This document shows, piece after piece, positions 1-4,703 of a DNA stretch of 6,227 nucleotides. Origin of the DNA: Crocinitomicaceae bacterium. Lineage in GTDB: Bacteria > Bacteroidota > Bacteroidia > Flavobacteriales_D > Crocinitomicaceae. The translations under genes were made by a program, and so were the position numbers. The notes beneath the pieces were generated by a model that was not told where the DNA came from, ran no database searches, and saw nothing but the letters and a program-made list of their open reading frames with translations. The first letter of the stretch is position 1; each line of letters opens with the position of its first letter. The DNA lies in NCBI GenBank assembly GCA_015662935.1, contig DQTF01000124.1, forward strand, positions 1 through 6,227. Direction: 5' to 3'.

Positions 1-830
1 CGTTAAATGCACAACAAAACATTGTAAATGGAGATTTTGAGGCTGCCATGTCAGGTGCTGGATTTGTGTATACTTACCAAACTATAGGTTGGAACTTTTT
101 AATTAATGGAGGTCCTGAAGTTGCAGCTTTTGAAGGTGCTCAGGCAGCAAAACTAGTTACTACTGCTGATGCAGGTTTAAATGGTGCTTTAGGTTGGGGT
201 AATGATACTATCTCAGGTATTGCTCAACAAGTTTACACTGGTGCATTTACAAATCCAGAGTTTGTAACAGTTGACTTTGCTTATAAATTTACTTCTGTAG
301 GAGGTGATAAAGGATTAATTCAGGTTGCAATCAATGATACCATGGCTGCAGGGAGTGCTGATGATGTGAATTTGTTTTTTGGTGTAATGGAATTTACTGC
401 TGATGTTGCGGCTTGGACGCCAGCTCAGTTATTGATGACTGCATCGGGAAGTACAGGAACTGCTAATAGTATGTCTATTATTGCTGTGTATTCACAGGCA
501 GGTGTATTTGATGCAAATACACCGAATGCTGGAACTACATTGTGGTTAGATGGTTTTGTCTTAGGAGCAACAGCTTTAGGGTTAGATGAAGAAGCTGCTT
601 TAACAGCAAAGGTTTACCCAAACCCAACTTCAACAGTATTGAATGTTAACACTTCAAGTGCAGTTACAACTGTTTCTATTCTTTCGTTAGACGGTAAGGT
701 GTTATCAACAACTAACATGAATGGAACTTCAACTTCAGTTGATGTATCAACTTTAACTTCAGGAGTTTATTTCTACGAAATCGTTGCAGAAGATGGTAAC
801 GTAATCAGAGATACTTTTGTTAAAAAATAA
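1..830 (+). CDS. Secreted protein with type A T9SS C-terminal sorting domain (5'-truncated)
   Basis: The reading frame is open to the left edge (first full codon at base 3), so the ATG at 48 is internal and the true start is outside the window. 275 residues are visible. They begin LNAQQNIVNGDFE: LNAQ looks like the end of a signal peptide, and NIVNGDFE is a common opening of mature jelly-roll (carbohydrate-binding-module-like) domains in Bacteroidota. Residues about 6-195 are Gly/Ala/Thr-rich, acidic and beta-prone, and the segment LWLDGFVLGA resembles the last strand of such a fold. Residues about 203-275 form a typical type A T9SS sorting domain: KVYPNPTSTVLNV, then SILSLDGKVL, then LTSGVYFYEI, ending in VKK. 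The family logic is export by Sec, then passage through T9SS with removal of the C-terminal domain and release or surface attachment. No catalytic residues are recognisable and there is no cysteine. A sugar-binding role is only an inference from the fold; sorting-domain assignment is secure. Confidence 0.9.
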   Translation, partial: LNAQQNIVNGDFEAAMSGAGFVYTYQTIGWNFLINGGPEVAAFEGAQAAKLVTTADAGLNGALGWGNDTISGIAQQVYTGAFTNPEFVTVDFAYKFTSVGGDKGLIQVAINDTMAAGSADDVNLFFGVMEFTADVAAWTPAQLLMTASGSTGTANSMSIIAVYSQAGVFDANTPNAGTTLWLDGFVLGATALGLDEEAALTAKVYPNPTSTVLNVNTSSAVTTVSILSLDGKVLSTTNMNGTSTSVDVSTLTSGVYFYEIVAEDGNVIRDTFVKK

Positions 831-858
831 TTATTGAGAACTTTTCTCATTAATATGG

Positions 859-894
859 AAATGAGCGACTATGTGTAGTCGCTCATTTTTTTTT
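859..894 (+). terminator. Intrinsic terminator of the T9SS-sorted protein gene
   Basis: A perfect 11-bp stem, ATGAGCGACTA (861-871) with TAGTCGCTCAT (876-886), closes on a TGTG loop and runs directly into a tract of nine T (886-894). Two more A-T pairs (859-860) can extend it. It lies 28 bases after the TAA stop and insulates the upstream gene from the tRNA unit. A smaller 6-bp hairpin, TGAGAA/TTCTCA with loop CTT (835-849), sits between the stop and this terminator. Confidence 0.92.
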
Positions 895-914
895 GAAAAA
901 AAAACCTCAGAAGT

Positions 915-943
915 TTTGGTTTAGAAAAAAGTTGTTATCTTTG
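915..943 (+). promoter_or_regulatory. Bacteroidota-type promoter of the tRNA-Phe gene
   Basis: TTTG at 915-918 (-33 box) is followed after 17 bases by TATCTTTG at 936-943, an exact match to the TAnnTTTG -7 box known for the main sigma factor of Bacteroidota. Transcription should start near base 950, about ten bases before the mature tRNA. The position between a strong terminator and the tRNA gene supports the call. The start site is inferred, not observed. Confidence 0.8.
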
Positions 944-960
944 CGCTCACCAAATAGGTT

Positions 961-1033
961 GGTGATATAGCTCAGTTGGTAGAGCAATGGACTGAAAATC
1001 CATGTGTCCTTGGTTCGATCCCGAGTATCACCA
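961..1033 (+). tRNA. tRNA-Phe (anticodon GAA)
   Basis: A complete 73-base cloverleaf can be folded by hand. The acceptor stem is GGTGATA (961-967) with TATCACC (1026-1032), followed by discriminator A1033. The D stem is GCTC (970-973) with GAGC (982-985). The anticodon stem is ATGGA (987-991) with TCCAT (999-1003) and its loop is CTGAAAA, so the anticodon is GAA at 994-996, reading phenylalanine codons UUC and UUU. The variable loop is GTGTC. The T stem is CTTGG (1009-1013) with CCGAG (1021-1025), including one G-T wobble, around the loop TTCGATC. The 3' CCA is not encoded (bases 1034-1036 are CAA), so it must be added by CCA-adding enzyme. It is a single-gene unit with its own promoter and terminator. 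Confidence 0.98.
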
Positions 1034-1034
1034 C

Positions 1035-1068
1035 AAAAAACGTTAATTCTTCGAGTTAGCGTTTTTTT
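1035..1068 (+). terminator. Intrinsic terminator of the tRNA-Phe unit
   Basis: Six A (1035-1040) and CGTTAATTC (1041-1049) pair with GAGTTAGCG (1053-1061) and the following T run (1062-1068) across a TTC loop. The inner stem is nine pairs including two G-T wobbles (1043-1059 and 1047-1055). The hairpin begins two bases after the mature tRNA end. On the opposite strand the two wobbles become A-C mismatches, so it should work better for the tRNA than for the facing minus-strand gene. Confidence 0.85.
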
Positions 1069-1092
1069 ATGCGTTATGGTTTTGTTCTCACC

Positions 1093-1109
1093 AGCTTAGC
1101 GCTAACGCT
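1093..1109. repeat. Small inverted repeat in the gap between tRNA terminator and the radical SAM gene
   Basis: The perfect palindrome TTAGCGCTAA (1096-1105) is flanked by AGC on the left and GCT on the right, with one unpaired C at 1106. It lies in the 96-base gap 1069-1164, which otherwise shows no gene. No T run follows on either strand, so it is not a standard terminator. It might be a 3' end hairpin of the minus-strand mRNA or chance. Confidence 0.35.
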
Positions 1110-1164
1110 TGCTTGTTAAAGTTGACATTTTAAGGTTCGTAAGAAAAATGGATGTAATAAAAGT

Positions 1165-2130
1165 CTAAACCCAAACTTTCGCGCCTTCCGAACAGTTTTT
1201 ACAGATGTCAATCTCATTTCTATTCGATAAAATTGCTTGCCGGAATGAGCGATACTTTTCGCTATTCCATGTCTTTTTGAAGGTCTGATCACCAATCGAG
1301 CCTAAAACGTGTTGAGCATCTTTATCAAAGCAGCAAGGAACTATTTTTCCGTCCCATGTCAACACACTAGAAGACCACATTCTCCAGCAATGATTACCTG
1401 TTTTGTATTTGAGTTTATAAGTTCCGTTCGCTTGTAGTTTGTAACGAGAATACTTTTCATTTTCCGGCATTAGTGGATTTCCATTCTCATAATCGTAAAG
1501 CTGAGCAGATTTGATTCTTACTTCATCAATGCCCATTTCTTTTCCAAGTTCAAATACTTGTGGAATTTCATGTTCGTTTGGTTTAACAGCTAAAAATTGA
1601 AAAATAAGATGTGGCGTTGATGAATTTAATTTTTTCTTTGCTTCAATTAAAAATTCTGTTCCTTGAATGACCTTATTTAGCTCTCCGTTGATTCGGTAAT
1701 TTTCGTAGGTTTCTTGTGTCAGTCCGTCAATGGAGACAATCAAACGGTCCAATCCTGATTTTGCTATTTCTTCTGCTTTCTGCTGGTCAATAAAATGAGC
1801 ATTGGTAGAAGTAGCCGTATAAATCTTATTTTTCTTCGCTTCTTTGATTAATTCTAAAAATTGAGGATGCAGAAAAGGTTCTCCTTGAAAGTAATAATTG
1901 ATGTAGAAAACGGACCGTTTTAATTCTTGCAACATTTTTTTGTGCAAATTTAAATCCAATTTCCCGGTTGGACGCGTAAACTGTTTTAAACCACTTGGAC
2001 ATTCAGGACAACCTAAATTACAAGCAGTCGTTGGTTCAATGCTCAACGAAAAAGGCATCCCTTTATGTTTCGCTTTTTTCATTAGTTTTGAAAACAAATA
2101 ACTCGACTTCAGTAGTAGAAGATTCGTCAT
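1165..2130 (-). CDS. Radical SAM/SPASM domain protein of unknown substrate
   Basis: A 321-residue cytoplasmic enzyme. The radical SAM core opens with SIEPTTACNLGCPECPSG: Cys37, Cys41 and Cys44 form the CxxxCxxC motif that binds the catalytic 4Fe-4S cluster and S-adenosylmethionine. GEP (83-85), STN (108-110) and SIDG (133-136) match later conserved strands of the barrel. The C-terminal SPASM-type region carries Cys248, the pair Cys266-Cys267, Cys310 and Cys313, enough for one auxiliary 4Fe-4S cluster; it includes the usual WDGKIVPCCFD and the LGSIGDQTFKKTWNS stretch. SPASM enzymes commonly modify peptides or proteins, but no precursor peptide gene is seen nearby, so the substrate is unknown. 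I chose ATG 2128-2130. The frame stays open to a TTG at 2215-2217, but the extra 29 codons are not family-like and cover a good promoter. No Shine-Dalgarno is present, as usual here. The gene stands alone, convergent to tRNA-Phe and divergent from the DUF5686 gene; stop is TAG. Family call secure, function open. Confidence 0.92.
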   Translation of the reverse strand: MTNLLLLKSSYLFSKLMKKAKHKGMPFSLSIEPTTACNLGCPECPSGLKQFTRPTGKLDLNLHKKMLQELKRSVFYINYYFQGEPFLHPQFLELIKEAKKNKIYTATSTNAHFIDQQKAEEIAKSGLDRLIVSIDGLTQETYENYRINGELNKVIQGTEFLIEAKKKLNSSTPHLIFQFLAVKPNEHEIPQVFELGKEMGIDEVRIKSAQLYDYENGNPLMPENEKYSRYKLQANGTYKLKYKTGNHCWRMWSSSVLTWDGKIVPCCFDKDAQHVLGSIGDQTFKKTWNSEKYRSFRQAILSNRNEIDICKNCSEGAKVWV

Positions 2131-2169
2131 TCTGAAAAAAGTCAGATGTTGAACGATATTTATAGTGTC

Positions 2170-2201
2170 TTTGATGTTCAAGATACTCAAATGTAGTTTT
2201 G
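2170..2201 (+). promoter_or_regulatory. Putative promoter of the DUF5686 gene, overlapping the divergent promoter
   Basis: TTTG (2170-2173) is followed after 20 bases by TAGTTTTG (2194-2201), an exact TAnnTTTG -7 box. Transcription would start near 2208, giving a leader of about 84 bases before the ATG at 2292. The TA at 2194-2195 is shared with the minus-strand -7 box, giving the symmetric core CAAATGTAGTTTTG (2188-2201). The leader is very AT-rich and contains AATTGTAA twice (2222-2229 and 2263-2270). I saw no clear riboswitch or terminator in it. Confidence 0.6.
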
Positions 2202-2217
2202 TTATTTGATAAAACAA
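2188..2217 (-). promoter_or_regulatory. Putative promoter of the radical SAM gene
   Basis: Read on the minus strand, TTG (2217-2215) is followed after 19 bases by TACATTTG (2195-2188), an exact TAnnTTTG -7 box. Transcription would start near 2180, leaving about 50 bases before the ATG at 2130. The -33 TTG is the same triplet that would have to serve as start codon for the longer reading frame. Confidence 0.65.
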
Positions 2218-2291
2218 TGCAAATTGTAACTATTTATAGAGTTAATAGTCATAATTAAGCACAATTGTAATTAATTAAGAATAAGCAGCGA

Positions 2292-4703
2292 ATGAAATCA
2301 TTGAATTATTACCTCACTTTTATTGTCTTCGTCACGTCCTTCATTGTGACTTCTCAAACGACATTCTTCATTAAAGAATTTGAGGCAGAATCGGGAATTC
2401 CTTTTGTAAAAGTGATCCCTGATAATGGTTCACCTTTCTTAAGTGATATCGATGGGAGAATTGTTCTTTCTGAAAATGTGCATACGTTTACCTTGCATTA
2501 TGCAGGTTTCAAGGATACGTTAATTCAAAAAGATCAAATTTTAGGTTCAGTTATTTTTATGGTTGCTGGTTATCAAGCCATTCAAGAAGTTGTTGCAGTT
2601 GCAGGTGAAAACCCAGCACATCGAATCATGTCGCAAGTAATAAAAAACAGAAAGAAAAATCATCCTTTGAAGAACGATGCGTTTACCTATACTAGTTATA
2701 GCAAATTTTGGTTTGACTTGGTTCCTGACTCTAGCTTCACAAAAAAAGTAGAAGAGAATGATTCTTCTTCAGTTAAAATGCAGCAATTTTTAGATGAGCA
2801 GCATTTATTTATGCTTGAATCTGCTTCAAAGAGAACAGTCGATCCTCCAAATTATGACAAAGAAGAAATCACAGCCTACAAAGTGTCTGGTTCTAAAAAC
2901 CCGATGTTTTCAACTTTTGCAAACTCAATGCAATCATTTAGTTTTTATGATGTTCAAGTTGATTTAATTGGAACAAACTACATTAATCCACTCGCAAAAG
3001 GTGGTTTAAGAAGGTATTTATTCATTCTCGAAGACACAACAGTCAATAATTCTGATACCACATTCACTATTTTTTATAGACCAAGAAAAGGAAAGGTTTT
3101 TAAGGGAATGATTGGTCGCCTATACATTAATACAAATGGTTTTGCCATAGAAAAAGTTACAGCTTCACCATATAATGATACTACTGGAATTACAATTGGT
3201 ATTGTTCAGGAATATGAATTTTTAGAGAATCGAAAATGGTTTCCAACAAAGTTGAGTACTGAAGTAAATTTTGGATCGACAGGAGCTATTATAATTGATG
3301 GAGGAACTCTTGTCGGTCAAGGTTCAACCTACATAAAGACAGTTGATTTTGTTGATGAAAAAGTTAAGCATAAAAACAACGATAATATCTCCGTTTACAC
3401 AGCAGACAACTCAGTGAATGTGAAAGAAGAAGTATGGGACGAAGTAAGGGAGTATGAATTAACCAATCAAGAAGAAAGAACTTACGAAATGGTTGATAGT
3501 TTGTCCGACAAACACAAGCTGGATTATAAATTAGACTTATTGACAGAACTTTTAAACGGAAAAGTTCCTCTGGGCAATTTTAATTTGGATTTAGGTCGTC
3601 TTTTTGGTTATAACCTATACGAAGGTTTTCGTTTGGGGTTAGGACTAGAAACTTCAAAAAATATGATGAAGAATGTCACTATACGAGGTTACGGGGCTTA
3701 TGGATTTGGAGATAAAGATTGGAAATTTGGAACCAGTTCCACTATTCACCTTCTGCGAAGAAAGGGCATGAAAATCGATTTGAAATATCAGCAAGATGTA
3801 TTGGAAAGAGGCGGAATTTCGTTTACTAAAGACGGCTTTAACCTAACTAATCAATCTGTATACAGAGATTTTTTCATTAAAAATATGGAAAAACAACGAT
3901 TGGGAGAAGTGTCTTTTTCTATTGATGTTAAATCTAATATTACGGCAAGAGTTTTTGGGAACTATCAACGAATTTGGTTTACGAAGAATTATGAATTTCA
4001 CCCAATTAACCCTACTGTTTTTAGTAATACAAATGATTTTGACATCGCAGAAACAGGAATTGAAATTCAATGGGATATACGTGAAAAAAACATGATGTTG
4101 GGAACTCGAAAAGTGTCTTTAGGAACAAGGTATCCTAGAATTAAGGTTAAAGCAGTCAAAGGTTGGAATGATTGGTTTGAAAGCAACTATGATTATTACC
4201 GAATCAATGCGGAAATTTCTCAGACAGTTTCATTTATTAGCTTGGGTAAATTCTCTTGGAAAATTGAAGGAGGTACAACCGTTGGTGATGTGCCATTGTT
4301 CTTAAACCATGTTGGGAACGCAACGGGTTTAAATTGGAATATTAGCGCGAATCAAACGTTTCAAACAATGTTACCGGGAGAGTTCTACTCTTCTTCTCAA
4401 GCAGCACTTTATACCCACTTTACATTTAAGAACATTCACACCAAAGCCACTTGGAATGAACCAAAGATTACATTGCATCATGCAATAGGTTACGGAGAAT
4501 TTCTGAACCGAGGTCAACAATTGGCGTTGTTTCAAACGATGGAAAAAGGATACACAGAAGGCGGAATTATTCTCGATGGTATTTTGACAACTTCAAATGT
4601 ATCAATTGGACTAGGTGGTTTTTACCATTACGGCGCATATGCAAATCCAGACTGGAAGAAAAACATTGTTCCAAAAATATCTATTGCGATTAGAATTGAC
4701 TAG
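2292..4703 (+). CDS. DUF5686 and carboxypeptidase-regulatory-like domain outer-membrane protein
   Basis: 803 residues with a signal peptide at 1-22 (MKSLN, then a hydrophobic run, ending IVTSQ). Residues about 24-100 form a carboxypeptidase-regulatory-like beta-sandwich, the N-terminal plug-side domain also found on SusC/TonB-type proteins. The DUF5686 hallmark follows: GENPAHRIMSQVIKNRKKN at 105-123, then YTSYSKFWF. A long soluble, beta-rich part reaches about residue 410 and ends with VWDEVREYELTNQEERTY and the short link DSLSDKHKLD. From about 414 the protein shows alternating amphipathic strands (GYNLYEGFRLGLGLETS, then many aromatic-belt strands to the C-terminal KISIAIRID), as expected for an outer-membrane beta-barrel. 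There is no cysteine. The family is widespread in Bacteroidota; its function is not established, and transport or surface assembly is only inferred. ATG at 2292 fits the signal peptide. The gene diverges from the radical SAM gene and its TAG stop overlaps the end of the facing adhesin gene, with no terminator hairpin visible. Confidence 0.9.
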   Translation: MKSLNYYLTFIVFVTSFIVTSQTTFFIKEFEAESGIPFVKVIPDNGSPFLSDIDGRIVLSENVHTFTLHYAGFKDTLIQKDQILGSVIFMVAGYQAIQEVVAVAGENPAHRIMSQVIKNRKKNHPLKNDAFTYTSYSKFWFDLVPDSSFTKKVEENDSSSVKMQQFLDEQHLFMLESASKRTVDPPNYDKEEITAYKVSGSKNPMFSTFANSMQSFSFYDVQVDLIGTNYINPLAKGGLRRYLFILEDTTVNNSDTTFTIFYRPRKGKVFKGMIGRLYINTNGFAIEKVTASPYNDTTGITIGIVQEYEFLENRKWFPTKLSTEVNFGSTGAIIIDGGTLVGQGSTYIKTVDFVDEKVKHKNNDNISVYTADNSVNVKEEVWDEVREYELTNQEERTYEMVDSLSDKHKLDYKLDLLTELLNGKVPLGNFNLDLGRLFGYNLYEGFRLGLGLETSKNMMKNVTIRGYGAYGFGDKDWKFGTSSTIHLLRRKGMKIDLKYQQDVLERGGISFTKDGFNLTNQSVYRDFFIKNMEKQRLGEVSFSIDVKSNITARVFGNYQRIWFTKNYEFHPINPTVFSNTNDFDIAETGIEIQWDIREKNMMLGTRKVSLGTRYPRIKVKAVKGWNDWFESNYDYYRINAEISQTVSFISLGKFSWKIEGGTTVGDVPLFLNHVGNATGLNWNISANQTFQTMLPGEFYSSSQAALYTHFTFKNIHTKATWNEPKITLHHAIGYGEFLNRGQQLALFQTMEKGYTEGGIILDGILTTSNVSIGLGGFYHYGAYANPDWKKNIVPKISIAIRID

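Noticed and set aside
48..50. ATG as the start of the first gene.
   Set aside because: The 15 preceding in-frame codons read LNAQQNIVNGDFEAA, the end of a signal peptide and a typical mature domain start; the gene begins outside the window.
961..1033. tRNA-Phe as an integration site for a mobile element.
   Set aside because: No copy of the tRNA 3' end, no integrase and no mobile gene is seen in the window.
1069..1119. A 16-codon plus-strand frame right after the tRNA terminator, MRYGFVLTSLALTLAC, resembling a lipoprotein signal peptide ending in Cys.
   Set aside because: It stops immediately after the Cys, has no promoter after the terminator, and lies in a short gap with an inverted repeat; most likely chance or a decayed fragment.
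3843..4070. 75-codon minus-strand open frame.
   Set aside because: It lies wholly inside the DUF5686 coding region; the sequence is not protein-like and has no promoter or family resemblance.
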